Assembly (NCBI GenBank): GCA_041277045.1
Contig: JBGFSY010000002.1
Location: 620,001-684,000, forward strand
From: Reddybacter sp041277045
GTDB lineage: Bacteria > Pseudomonadota > Gammaproteobacteria > Pseudomonadales > Porticoccaceae
Reading direction: 5' to 3'
Length of the DNA stretch: 64,000 nucleotides
A program made the position numbers and the translations under genes. Every line of letters begins with the position of its first letter. Position 1 is the first letter of the stretch. Below are positions 1-7,291 of the stretch, one piece after another. The notes below the pieces were generated by a model. The model ran no database searches. It was not told the DNA's origin and was given only the letters and a program-made list of their open reading frames with translations.

Positions 1-1261
1 GGGCGAGGCCTTTATCGACTGGCAGCAGGCCCTGGATAATTCCGCCACCGATATCGTCTTTGAACAACTGCCTTTTGACCACCCCATCTGGATACTTTAT
101 TCATCGGGCACTACCGGCATTCCCAAGGCCATCACTCACGGCCACGGCGGCATGTTACTCGAGCAGTACAAGCACATGGCCCTGCACTGTGACATTAAAC
201 CGGGTGACCGTTTCTTCTGGTTTTCAACCACTGGTTGGGTGATGTGGAATGTCGGCCTCTCTTCCATGCTCGCCGGTGCGGTGCTGGTAATGTATGACGG
301 CAACCCCGCTTACCCCGAGGTGGGTAAGCTCTGGTCGCTGGCCGAGCGGGCACAGTTACAACAGTTTGGCGGTGGTGCTGCCTACTATATCGCCGGCATG
401 AAAGCGGGGTTGGAGCCGGGCAAACAGTTTGACCTTAGCGCCTTAAAGACGCTGGGCTCTACGGGTTCACCTCTGCCAGAAGAGGGTTTCGAGTGGATTT
501 ACAACAGCGTTAAAAAAGACCTTTGGCTAACCTCCATGAGTGGCGGCACCGATATCGCCTCCGCTTTTATTGGCTCTTCACCGCTATTACCCGTGTACTC
601 TGGCGAGATTCAATGTCGCATGCTCGGCGTTGATGTGCGCGCCCTCGATGACGACGGCAATGCCCTGGTGGGTGAAGTCGGCGAAATGGTCATCACTCAA
701 CCTATGCCGTCCATGCCTATTTATTTCTGGAACGACACCGACGATAAACGCTATAAAGAAAGCTATTTTGAAGAATACCCCGGCCTGTGGCGCCACGGCG
801 ACTGGATGGTGTTGTCCAGTGAAGGCACCCTGCAAATTATGGGTCGCTCCGATTCAACCCTTAATCGCGGCGGTATTCGCATTGGCACCAGTGAAGTTTA
901 TCGTGGTGTCGAAAATGTTGACGCCATTGCCGATAGCCTGGTGGTCAGCATCGAACTCTCTGGCGGTCGGGCTTACATGCCACTGTTTGTGCAATTAAAA
1001 CCGGGGCTGACGTTAAACGACGATATTGTTAAGCAAATTAAAGTCGCTTTACGTAAAGACTTTACCCCGCGCCATGTGCCCGACGAAGTTTTTCAAATTG
1101 ACGAAATACCCTACACCATGACCGGTAAAAAGCTCGAAACCCCGATAAAGAAAATACTCATGGGTTTTGATTTGGCAAAGTCGGTGAACAGAGATTCGAT
1201 GCGCAATCCGGAAACGATTGATTATTTTATCGAGTTTGCTGAAAAGACGCGGGCGATGTGA
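1..1261 (+). CDS. aacS: Acetoacetyl-CoA synthetase (acetoacetate-CoA ligase), 3' part
   Basis: Cytosolic ANL-superfamily ligase that activates acetoacetate with ATP and CoA to acetoacetyl-CoA, feeding ketone bodies into thiolysis or polymer/lipid synthesis. The reading frame is open from base 2, so the gene begins before the window. The AMP-binding P-loop YSSGTTGIPKAITHGHGG lies at about base 100-150. Later come the GRSDSTLNRGGIRIG hinge region and the C-terminal lid with the MTGKKLE lysine motif, both typical of AacS rather than of short-chain acyl-CoA synthetases. The protein ends at a TGA at 1259-1261. Only about 420 residues of the usual 650 or so are present because of the window edge. 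Acetoacetate specificity is inferred from these family patterns; a related acyl-CoA synthetase is the alternative. Confidence 0.88.
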   Translation, partial: GEAFIDWQQALDNSATDIVFEQLPFDHPIWILYSSGTTGIPKAITHGHGGMLLEQYKHMALHCDIKPGDRFFWFSTTGWVMWNVGLSSMLAGAVLVMYDGNPAYPEVGKLWSLAERAQLQQFGGGAAYYIAGMKAGLEPGKQFDLSALKTLGSTGSPLPEEGFEWIYNSVKKDLWLTSMSGGTDIASAFIGSSPLLPVYSGEIQCRMLGVDVRALDDDGNALVGEVGEMVITQPMPSMPIYFWNDTDDKRYKESYFEEYPGLWRHGDWMVLSSEGTLQIMGRSDSTLNRGGIRIGTSEVYRGVENVDAIADSLVVSIELSGGRAYMPLFVQLKPGLTLNDDIVKQIKVALRKDFTPRHVPDEVFQIDEIPYTMTGKKLETPIKKILMGFDLAKSVNRDSMRNPETIDYFIEFAEKTRAM

Positions 1262-1264
1262 GGG

Positions 1265-1280
1265 GGGCTTTAGCCCTTTT
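1265..1280 (+). terminator. Possible short terminator after aacS
   Basis: GGGC-TTTA-GCCC followed by TTTT directly downstream of the aacS stop codon. The stem is only 4-5 bp, so this is weak. Confidence 0.3.
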
Positions 1281-1312
1281 GCCGTGAAGATGCGGCGTGG
1301 GGATTGAAGGGC

Positions 1313-2280
1313 TTATCGCGATAGCTGGTCGAGAGGGCTCTGTGTGCCCGCATAGTGCTGGCCCAATACATGGGTGTAAATCTGCATGGTCTTCACATCG
1401 TTGTGCCCGAGTAATTCTTGCACAGTACGAATATCGGTGCCGTTTTGTAATAGATGCGTGGCGAAGGAATGGCGAAAGGTGTGGCAGTTGACCTTTTTGT
1501 TAAATACTTTGGCCTTGTGTACACCCTTTGCCAAGGCTTTGCGTATCACCGACTGATGCAAATGGTGACGACAGGTAATGTCAGTCACGGGTTGTTTGCT
1601 CCACCGACTGGACGGGAAAATAAAGGCCCAGTGTGCTTTGCGATAGGCATTGGGGTATTTGCGAGCTAGAGCGCCGGGTAGTGACGGCCGATACCCTCTG
1701 CGTTGTCACGGCCCTGTAGGTCGATGGCGAAGGCTATTGCTTGCTCTAGTGGAACCCGTAGTGCAGGGCTTAACAAAGTCTGTCTATCCTTATTGCCCTT
1801 GCCATCGCGCACGGATAATGCACAGCGCGTGGTATCAATATCGCCAATACGCAAGCGCAGACACTCGCTAATGCGTAGGCCTCTGCCATATAACAGCTCG
1901 ATAATCAGCCGTGTGCGACCTTCAAGCTGGCCGATAATGCGTGCCACTTCGTCAGGGCTAAGCACAATGGGTAAGCTGCGTTGCTTGCTGGCCAGGGTAA
2001 AGCCCAGCTCTCCGAGCGGCAGGTTGAGCACCTTGTGATAGAGAAAAACGATGGCGTTGAGGGCAACTTTTTGTGTATTCACCGCGACGTTCTTTTCTGT
2101 GGCAAGCTAGCTTAAAAAGGCTTTAACCTCAATCGCCCCCATAGTGCTTGAGTGGCGCATGTGATGGTAGTGAATGTAGCGACGAAGCCAATATAAGTAC
2201 GCTTTTTCAGTGCGGATGCTATAACCCCGCAAGCGAATGTTCGCACGTACATTCTCAATGAATGGGCTGGACATAGGCAT
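1313..2280 (-). pseudogene. Integron integrase (IntI), inactivated
   Basis: Tyrosine recombinase that in life would recombine attI and attC sites. Starting at ATG 2280, the SAM-like N-terminal domain reads through to FLS-stop-LA, where an amber codon (2107-2109) replaces the usual Trp of the FLSWLA motif. The frame then continues through MNTQKVALNAIVFLYHKVL and the catalytic LLYGRGLRISE arginine block. Near 1690-1700 a frameshift is needed to continue into LPGALARKYPNAY, the patch that separates IntI from XerC/D. After it come HTFRHSFATHLL, GHNDVKTMQIYTHV and a normal C-terminus at 1313. All catalytic residues (R, H-x-x-R, H, Tyr) can be seen across the frames, so two lesions seem enough to have killed it. 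It is transcribed away from the cassette genes, the normal integron geometry. Sequencing error could explain the frameshift but is less likely for both lesions. Confidence 0.9.
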
Positions 2281-2300
2281 GCCAAATGTGATTTCTTAAG

Positions 2301-2316
2301 CTGTACTTATAGACAG
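2301..2316 (-). promoter_or_regulatory. LexA (SOS) box upstream of intI
   Basis: CTGT-N8-ACAG (CTGTACTTATAGACAG) lies 21 bp upstream of the integrase start codon. It matches the gammaproteobacterial LexA consensus CTGT-N8-ACAG exactly. SOS control of integron integrases by LexA is established for Vibrio and class 1 integrons. The box covers the putative -10 element. Confidence 0.72.
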
Positions 2317-2335
2317 TATATTGGTCTTGTGCCAA
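2306..2335 (-). promoter_or_regulatory. Putative sigma70 promoter of intI
   Basis: On the minus strand TTGGCA (2335-2330) and TATAAG (2311-2306) are separated by 18 bp. The -10 element sits inside the LexA box, consistent with repression by occlusion. Confidence 0.5.
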
Positions 2336-2396
2336 TAATTTTGCGTGTTATCATTCCAGGGCTTGCGCGATATCATTCCGCTGTATTTTGAAAGTG

Positions 2397-2402
2397 TATA
2401 AT
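2397..2402 (+). promoter_or_regulatory. Candidate -10 of a cassette promoter (Pc-like)
   Basis: A perfect TATAAT pointing toward the cassette genes, between intI and the first cassette boundary, where integrons keep their Pc promoter. I see no good -35 at 16-18 bp, so it is only a candidate. Confidence 0.3.
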
Positions 2403-2455
2403 AATCAGTGGCTTGCAGATATCATGGAGTGAATACTGCGCAAGGAGAAAGTTAC

Positions 2456-2576
2456 ATACTGCGCATGCGCGTTTAGCGCGGCAGGGAATTTGACTTGTTT
2501 GGCGTTGTCTTTTTAAATCAATGGCTTGTGAGTGTTTTTCGAATATCGGATTCGGCAAAGTGCGCATGCGCAGTAT
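2456..2576. repeat. 15-bp inverted repeat in the attI region
   Basis: ATACTGCGCATGCGC at 2456-2470 is repeated exactly in inverse orientation at 2562-2576. Each arm contains the palindrome GCGCATGCGC. A direct partial copy, ATACTGCGCA, lies at 2433-2442. The interval lies between the integrase and the first cassette junction, so it may belong to attI or to an attC-like fold. No gene is seen in 2281-2608. Confidence 0.7.
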
Positions 2577-2582
2577 ACAAAT

Positions 2583-2589
2583 GTTAAAT
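2583..2589 (+). other. attI/first-cassette recombination core (GTTRRRY)
   Basis: GTTAAAT followed by GC matches the GTTRRRY core. It is the same heptamer plus GC as at the 3' end of the clear attC site at 5368. It is followed after about 10 bases by a ribosome-binding site and the first cassette gene, as expected at a cassette boundary. Confidence 0.55.
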
Positions 2590-2608
2590 GCTCAATAGGG
2601 AGATCGTA

Positions 2609-3187
2609 TTGAATCCAATAGAACATGTTTTAGAGTTTATGATTGAAGTTGAAAAACTAAAAGACGTCCATCGTAAAACACGTCCAGTAGGATTAGATCG
2701 GTATGAGAATTCGGCAGAGCACAGCTGGCACGTATGCTTATCGGCATTAATGTTAAAAGACTATTCCAATGAGCCAATCAATATAGACCGTGTAATCAAG
2801 ATGCTTTTGATTCATGACCTTGGCGAGATTGATGCTGGTGACACCATTATTTATGCTAGTGAGACTAAAGAATTAAAAGAAAAGGAAGAGGCAGGAATAA
2901 AGAGAGTTCTTAATATCTTACCTGAAGGAAAAGCCGATCAATACTTATCACTTTGGCGAGAATTTGAGCTGGGTGAATCTGTCGATGCAAAATATGCAAA
3001 GGCTATTGATAGAGTGCCTCCATTACTACATAACTTGAATGGTAATGGGCATAGTTGGAAAGATAACAATGTTCCAAAAGAGAAAGTCTTCGACCTAAAC
3101 AGTCGGATTGCAAAAGGAAGCACTGCACTTTGGGGTGTATTGAAAGGGAAGCTCGATAAAGCGGTAGTTGATGGCATCCTTAAGTGA
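2609..3187 (+). CDS. HD-domain hydrolase (YfbR/HDDC2-like), first integron cassette
   Basis: Predicted metal-dependent phosphohydrolase, 192 residues. HD superfamily ligands are seen in order: EHSWHV (His), HDLGE (His-Asp) and a downstream AIDRVPP Asp, the pattern of YfbR/HDDC2-type 5'-nucleotidases. I chose the TTG at 2609 because AGGGAG lies 6-7 bases upstream; the ATG at 2588 overlaps the recombination core and has no such site. The gene is clearly AT-richer than the flanking core genes and lies just after the attI-like core, so I read it as a gene cassette. Its attC should follow the stop but is replaced by IS30 sequence. The nucleotide substrate is unknown. Confidence 0.75.
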   Translation: MNPIEHVLEFMIEVEKLKDVHRKTRPVGLDRYENSAEHSWHVCLSALMLKDYSNEPINIDRVIKMLLIHDLGEIDAGDTIIYASETKELKEKEEAGIKRVLNILPEGKADQYLSLWREFELGESVDAKYAKAIDRVPPLLHNLNGNGHSWKDNNVPKEKVFDLNSRIAKGSTALWGVLKGKLDKAVVDGILK

Positions 3188-3199
3188 GCACCTAGTATC

Positions 3200-4186
3200 A
3201 AGTTTGAACTGCGACAGTAGCGTTTAAATCCCATAGTACATTTCCTCTGGTGTTTTATAGTTGAATCGTTTTCTCGGGCGACGGTTCAACTTGTCCGCAA
3301 TTCGATTGCATTGTTGTTGCGTTAAGTACGCCATACTTTCTGTTTTGTGGAGATATTGGCGAATGAGTCCGTTGACGTTTTCGTTACTGCCTCTTTCCCA
3401 AGAGTGATAAGGGTTCGCAAAATAAAACTTTGCAGTGCAGCGCGCTTCTATTTTCTTGTATTGATGGAACTCCGTGCCATTATCGGCAGTAATACTCTTA
3501 AAATTCATTGGGTCTCGAGCAATCAAGCGCATTGTTTTCTTGTTCAAGGAGGCTGTCGATTTATTGGGTAATTTTCCAATCATAACGAACCCCGTTTTCC
3601 TTTCGAGCAGCGTCACGATGCAGTGATTACTACCCCGGCCATGTACCGTGTCTATTTCCCAATGGCCTTTATACCGGCGCGTTTCCACACTATCCGGTCG
3701 CTCTGTAATGTGACGCTTATCGGCCAGTCGACCTCGACTGTCATAGGCTTTGTAGCGTTTTCGTCGACGTTTGGAGGACTGCCTTAGGTGTGTCCAAAGT
3801 GAGCCTCCCTCCGCTTTATCTCGCCAAATATATTGATAGATCGTTTCATGGCTTATGCGCCGTGTCATCAGACAAAAACGCCTGATGTACCCGACAATTT
3901 GTTCCGGTGACCAGGCTTGTTTGAGCAGCTTGCTGATCAGCAAGAAATCCATCTTGGTGTAGTGTCGGTTTCTCCGTGATCGCTTGCGCCTTGCCCGTGT
4001 ACGTCGCTGTGCTTTTGACGGCCGATAAGCGCCATCCGTGACATGACAGCGATTGCGATCAAGTTCCCGATACAAAGTGGAATGATGACGTTTCAAGATG
4101 CGCGCTATCGCACGCACTGAAAGGCCTTGCTGACACAGGGTGGATAACGTTACTCTTTCTTCATAGGTGAGCTGTATATAAGACAT
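3200..4186 (-). mobile_element. IS30-family element, apparently one-ended
   Basis: The 3' end of the transposase is followed at 3200-3218 by AAGTTTGAACTGCGACAG, which resembles IS30-family terminal repeats. No matching inverted copy occurs beyond the transposase start. There the sequence passes directly into an IS1182-type fragment. The element therefore seems to have lost one end. The exact left boundary is uncertain. Confidence 0.6.
3224..4186 (-). CDS. IS30-family transposase
   Basis: DDE transposase of 320 residues, full length for the family. The N-terminal helix-turn-helix reads LTYEERVTLSTLCQQGLSVRAIARIL and on to LYRELDRNR. The catalytic triad is present: Asp in HWEIDTVHG, Asp in ITADNGTEFHQY and Glu in SWERGSNENVNGLIRQY. 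The ATG at 4184-4186 overlaps in antisense the start of the IS1182 fragment, so there is almost no room for a native promoter or terminal repeat on that side. The protein could be active in trans even though the element looks immobile. Confidence 0.92.
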   Translation of the reverse strand: MSYIQLTYEERVTLSTLCQQGLSVRAIARILKRHHSTLYRELDRNRCHVTDGAYRPSKAQRRTRARRKRSRRNRHYTKMDFLLISKLLKQAWSPEQIVGYIRRFCLMTRRISHETIYQYIWRDKAEGGSLWTHLRQSSKRRRKRYKAYDSRGRLADKRHITERPDSVETRRYKGHWEIDTVHGRGSNHCIVTLLERKTGFVMIGKLPNKSTASLNKKTMRLIARDPMNFKSITADNGTEFHQYKKIEARCTAKFYFANPYHSWERGSNENVNGLIRQYLHKTESMAYLTQQQCNRIADKLNRRPRKRFNYKTPEEMYYGI

Positions 4187-4667
4187 GGACTTATCCTTCT
4201 TCTTGCCGGAATGGGATGATGATTTTACCTATGACCCCGATACCCAAACATGTCGTTGCCCTGCGGGCAACGACATGTGGTCAGGCGGCACACGTGTTAT
4301 CGCCGGCAATGACTACCACACCTTTACGGGTTATCTCGACAAATGTCGCGATTGTCCCCTGCTGAAGCAATTTATGCGTAAGCCGATAAAAGAACAGGGC
4401 CGACAAGTCTCGATTAAATTAACAGCGGGCAAGACGATGGGTCTGGCGAATATCGATAAAATGAAAGAAAAGATTGATAGCGACCAGGGGCGTCATTGTT
4501 ACAGTCGGTGCTTGGGCGCGGTCGAGCCCGTTTTTGGTAATATCAACACAACAAAGCGACTCAACAGGTTTAGCTTGCGGGGGAAGAAAAAAGTTAATGC
4601 TCAGTGGCTGATGTATTGTATGGTGCATAATATTGAGAAGATACAGCGATACACAGAGGTGGCCTGA
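4185..4667 (+). pseudogene. IS1182-type transposase, C-terminal fragment
   Basis: 160 residues corresponding to the C-terminal part of IS1182/DDE_Tnp_1_6 transposases: a YDPDTQTCRCPAG segment, a CRDCPL cysteine pair, then GAVEPVFGNI (family Glu) and LRGKKKVNAQWLMYCMVHNI. The catalytic Asp-bearing N-terminal half is missing, cut off at the junction with IS30. The ATG at 4185 is a chance start. The sequence suggests an older IS partly destroyed by IS30 insertion and deletion. Confidence 0.82.
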
Positions 4668-4817
4668 TAGGGTCTGGTGCGCTCGTAGAGGGCAGGTGGG
4701 GCTACTGTGCCATCAAGGGTCGAGAATGATACCCCTTGAATTAAAGGGTGGGACAGGTGTCGTTGATTTATGCTTTTTCTGATGGTGTTTGGAATATTTT
4801 GATTAATCTACAGTCTC

Positions 4818-4824
4818 GTTAGGT
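4818..4824 (+). other. attC/cassette core site before the VOC cassette
   Basis: GTTAGGT (GTTRRRY) 26 bases before the VOC gene start. The matching inverse core further upstream is not recognisable, presumably because IS sequence replaced the attC. Confidence 0.45.
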
Positions 4825-4850
4825 GATTGAGTTCATAGGGGATTTAAGTT

Positions 4851-5267
4851 ATGACAGTTTCACTGACCCATCTTGCATTACACGTTCTCGACTTGGACGC
4901 TTGCATAGAATTCTATCAGTCTTATGCGGGCATGCAATTGATTCACGATCGTATATCAGGTGGTAAACGGATTGTCTGGCTTGCCGAAAAAAGTGAGGGT
5001 GTTAGCTTTATTCTGGTATTAATACCTGGTGGCCCCGGACGAGAACAATCATCCAAAGATTTCTCGCATCTAGGTTTTGCACTGGAGACACACGATGCTA
5101 TAGATACGATCGCTGATCGAGCTAGGACGGTTGGTATTTTGGAGTGGGAGCCTAGAGAGGAGCCATATCCTGTTGGGTATTATTGCGGCATCAAAGATCC
5201 TGATGGTAACTTTGTTGAATTCAGTTATGGTCAACCTTTAGGTCCTGGCGCCAGTAATGAAATTTAG
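4851..5267 (+). CDS. VOC/glyoxalase-fold protein, integron cassette
   Basis: 138-residue single-module vicinal oxygen chelate protein. The beta-alpha-beta-beta-beta motif starts with LTHLALHVLDLDACIEFY, with a metal-ligand-type His. SHLGFAL gives the second His and DPDGNFVEFSYGQP the final Glu, as in glyoxalase I-like and antibiotic-modifying VOC proteins. The substrate cannot be told; lactoylglutathione lyase or a fosfomycin-type enzyme are possibilities only. The gene is bounded by a GTTRRRY core upstream and a good attC site immediately downstream, so it is a one-gene cassette of about 550 bp (4818-5367). Confidence 0.85.
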   Translation: MTVSLTHLALHVLDLDACIEFYQSYAGMQLIHDRISGGKRIVWLAEKSEGVSFILVLIPGGPGREQSSKDFSHLGFALETHDAIDTIADRARTVGILEWEPREEPYPVGYYCGIKDPDGNFVEFSYGQPLGPGASNEI

Positions 5268-5282
5268 AATATTTCAATCATC

Positions 5283-5374
5283 ACCTAACAATACGTTGAA
5301 TGAACGCCACTTCGTGGCTTGACCGCTAAAAGCGCTGCTTCGCATCAACACGGCCCATTAACTTAACGTTAAAT
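5283..5374 (+). other. attC recombination site
   Basis: Starts with the inverse core ACCTAAC (5283-5289, RYYYAAC) and ends with GTTAAAT (5368-5374, GTTRRRY), about 92 bp. The flanks ACAATACGTTGAATG and CATTAACTTAACG form imperfect complementary arms as in bona fide attC sites. A small GCCAC-TTC-GTGGC hairpin lies inside. It sits between two consecutive cassette genes, both on the plus strand, exactly where an attC must be. Confidence 0.85.
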
Positions 5375-5389
5375 GCATAGGGAGGTCAT

Positions 5390-5611
5390 ATGAAGTGGTT
5401 GGTTTTTATCCTTCTTTGTTTGCTAACTTCTTGGCATTACACTGATCTCTCGGCTGAAAGTGCATGGCAGAATATGTTGGCACCAATTGGTGTTTTTATA
5501 TTTTTAATATCATTGTGTCTATGGTTAGTTGTAAAAGCGGGATTCGGCAGCAAAGCAAGTCGCGGTGGAGGCTTCTTTGGTGGGGACGGCGGCGGTGACG
5601 GTGGTTGCTAA
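5390..5611 (+). CDS. Small membrane protein with Gly-rich tail, integron cassette
   Basis: 73 residues, family not recognised. Two hydrophobic segments (about residues 3-15 and 30-49: IGVFIFLISLCLWLVV) predict insertion in the inner membrane, possibly with the first acting as a signal. The C-terminus is glycine- and aspartate-rich (GGGFFGGDGGGDGGC) with a terminal Cys. A strong ribosome-binding site, AGGGAGGT, lies 6 bases before the ATG, right after the attC core at 5368. The Gly-rich tail resembles those of small TPM/YgcG-like membrane proteins, but this is only a resemblance. Confidence 0.7.
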   Translation: MKWLVFILLCLLTSWHYTDLSAESAWQNMLAPIGVFIFLISLCLWLVVKAGFGSKASRGGGFFGGDGGGDGGC

Positions 5612-5616
5612 AAAGT

Positions 5617-5751
5617 ATTTAACAATTATCAATGGTCGCCACCACGTGATTGGACCTTGGCGCGGCGTGCTCCGGTGAGCTAATTCTGGTCATGGGGGGG
5701 TACAGAATATCCGCATACCTTTGGCTGATGCTTACGGGTAAAGAGCCTAAC
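5617..5751 (+). other. Degenerate attC-like sequence(s)
   Basis: Two inverse-core-like heptamers, ATTTAAC (5617-5623) and GCCTAAC (5745-5751), each followed by AA as in real attC sites. No clear GTTRRRY partner follows either. Probably eroded or truncated attC sites at the array end. Confidence 0.3.
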
Positions 5752-5878
5752 AAGGACGCCCACGCTAATACATATAGAATGAAATTACCGCCTCTTTCGG
5801 TGAAGCTGTCTTTAGTAAAACTTCCGCCTTTGGCCATGCTGATTCAACATCAAATGCACTTTCGACGATGAGTGGCCC

Positions 5879-6198
5879 ATGGCTAAGGCCAGAAGTCAGC
5901 AAGCCTCACTAGAGGCAACCTCTTACTACCACTGTGTGTCGCGCTGTGTGCGCAGGGCCTTCCTCTGCGGTGAAAGCTATGAGCACCGTCGGGTCTGTCC
6001 TGTTACTTGAGTGATTATCTTGAGCTTGTGGACTGGACGGGCCGCCAACTGCGCAGTGATAAGTGTGGCGCTATCGAAAAAAACTCACCTCCCATACTGT
6101 CCCGCCTTGGTATTAAAGCAGAGAGCTGGTTTACTTTAAGCAGCCAATTTGAGGGCCGTTTTGGCCACGTAGTCGGTACCCTGCAACACCATCGGTAG
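5879..6198 (+). pseudogene. REP-associated tyrosine transposase (RAYT, IS200/Y1-like), internal deletion
   Basis: The first 43 codons read MAKARSQQASLEATSYYHCV and on to SRCVRRAFLCGESYEHRR, the exact start of RAYT proteins, then stop at TGA 6008. In the next frame (6007-6198) the typical C-terminus follows: YLELVDWTGRQLRSDKCGAI, ILSRLGIKAESWFTLSSQFE, then a basic end. The middle, with the HUH motif and catalytic Tyr, is gone (about 180-200 codons deleted). REP-like repeats near the other end of the window may be relics of its former activity. Confidence 0.82.
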
Positions 6199-6365
6199 GC
6201 CTGTAAGGCTTTGCACTATCGGGCACACCGGGCATTAGTAACTGTAAGCAACTCTTTGGCTGAAAGGCTGTAAGCGCTTAACCCGTAAAATGGCTGGTGA
6301 TAATCTGCCAGCTTCCTCTCTAAATACGCCCCTGCCCGTAGCAAGAATCTAAATTCAAAATCTAC

Positions 6366-6456
6366 ATTCAACAGTCTTCCACACGATAGGCGGCAAGCTC
6401 CTGTACGTTGACACGCTACTTGCTGAGGATCAGCATCATTGAGAAAAGCGTTAGAC
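6366..6456 (+). other. Possible distal attC remnant
   Basis: ATTCAAC (6366-6372) and GTTAGAC (6450-6456) are 91 bp apart and match the inverse and direct attC cores. The intervening arms pair poorly. If real it marks the distal end of the integron. Otherwise 6199-6611 shows no gene. Confidence 0.35.
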
Positions 6457-6611
6457 ATAACAAAAGTGGATCATGACGGGCAGTTTGTTTGATAGTCAAG
6501 CCGAGACCAATCAATAATATGTGTGCCATATCATAAAACTGCGGCGCTACATTTTATCCATGCTGTTACGGGTATAATGCCGCTGTTTACTTCCTTTGAG
6601 CTGACATTAGT

Positions 6612-7067
6612 ATGAGTAACGAGATAGATTACAAGAACAACCCCCTACACGGGGTTGGTTTAAAAAATTTATTGATTGAAATGGTAGATGAATATGGTTT
6701 TGAGGTGCTCTTTGCTTATTTAAATATTAATTGTTTTAACACCAACCCGAGCATTGATTCCAGTGTGAAGTTTCTGAAAAAGACGGATTGGGCGCGTGAA
6801 AAAGTTGAAGGCTTCTATTTATATGAGCTTAAAAGCCTACCTAGAGCATCTTCTGAGCAGTTTTTATTACCGCCAAGAGACCGGGTTATACCAGAGGGCC
6901 AGGTGCCAGGTAACCCTAAGAAGCTGGATTTAGAGGATGCTGAGCGATTGCGCGAAAAGCGTGCAAAAAAGTCAGCAGAACGACAGCAGTCGGAAGGACA
7001 TCGTTCGGAGGGACGTCGCTCGGGAAAGAGTGTCGATCCGTGGGGGAATTGGAAAAATAAGACCTAA
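6612..7067 (+). CDS. VF530-family (DUF2132) DNA-binding protein
   Basis: 151 residues. The first 70 or so match the VF530 family: NNPLHGVGLKNLLIEMVDEYG, then ININCFNTNPSIDSSVKFL (here LNINCF) and KTDWAREKVEGFYL, a small alpha-helical fold for which a Vibrio structure is reported to bind DNA. The remaining 80 residues are unusual for the family, which is often only 70-80 residues long. They contain a PPRDR segment and a highly charged tail (LREKRAKKSAERQQSEGHRS) that is likely disordered and basic. It lies just outside the presumed integron end and has core-like composition. Cellular role unknown. Confidence 0.8.
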   Translation: MSNEIDYKNNPLHGVGLKNLLIEMVDEYGFEVLFAYLNINCFNTNPSIDSSVKFLKKTDWAREKVEGFYLYELKSLPRASSEQFLLPPRDRVIPEGQVPGNPKKLDLEDAERLREKRAKKSAERQQSEGHRSEGRRSGKSVDPWGNWKNKT

Positions 7068-7291
7068 GTGATATTGGGGCGAATAGGTGCCTGAAAAAAC
7101 AAATCAAGCTGCCCCATGTTTCGTTCACCGTGCTCAAAAAAATGCTTGGCTTATTTGTAACCTTATGCGAGCCGTATTTTTATCGCCTTTGCCGAAAATT
7201 CCGCAATATGTAGACGTTGTTTTGAACCACGATCTAATTACTTGCTTGAGGTGCTGACATAAAACGTACTAATGTTTTTTATAATAGTCTA

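Noticed and set aside
5650..5871. 73-codon ORF after the Gly-rich cassette gene
   Set aside because: No ribosome-binding site, no protein-like pattern; overlaps eroded attC-like sequence.
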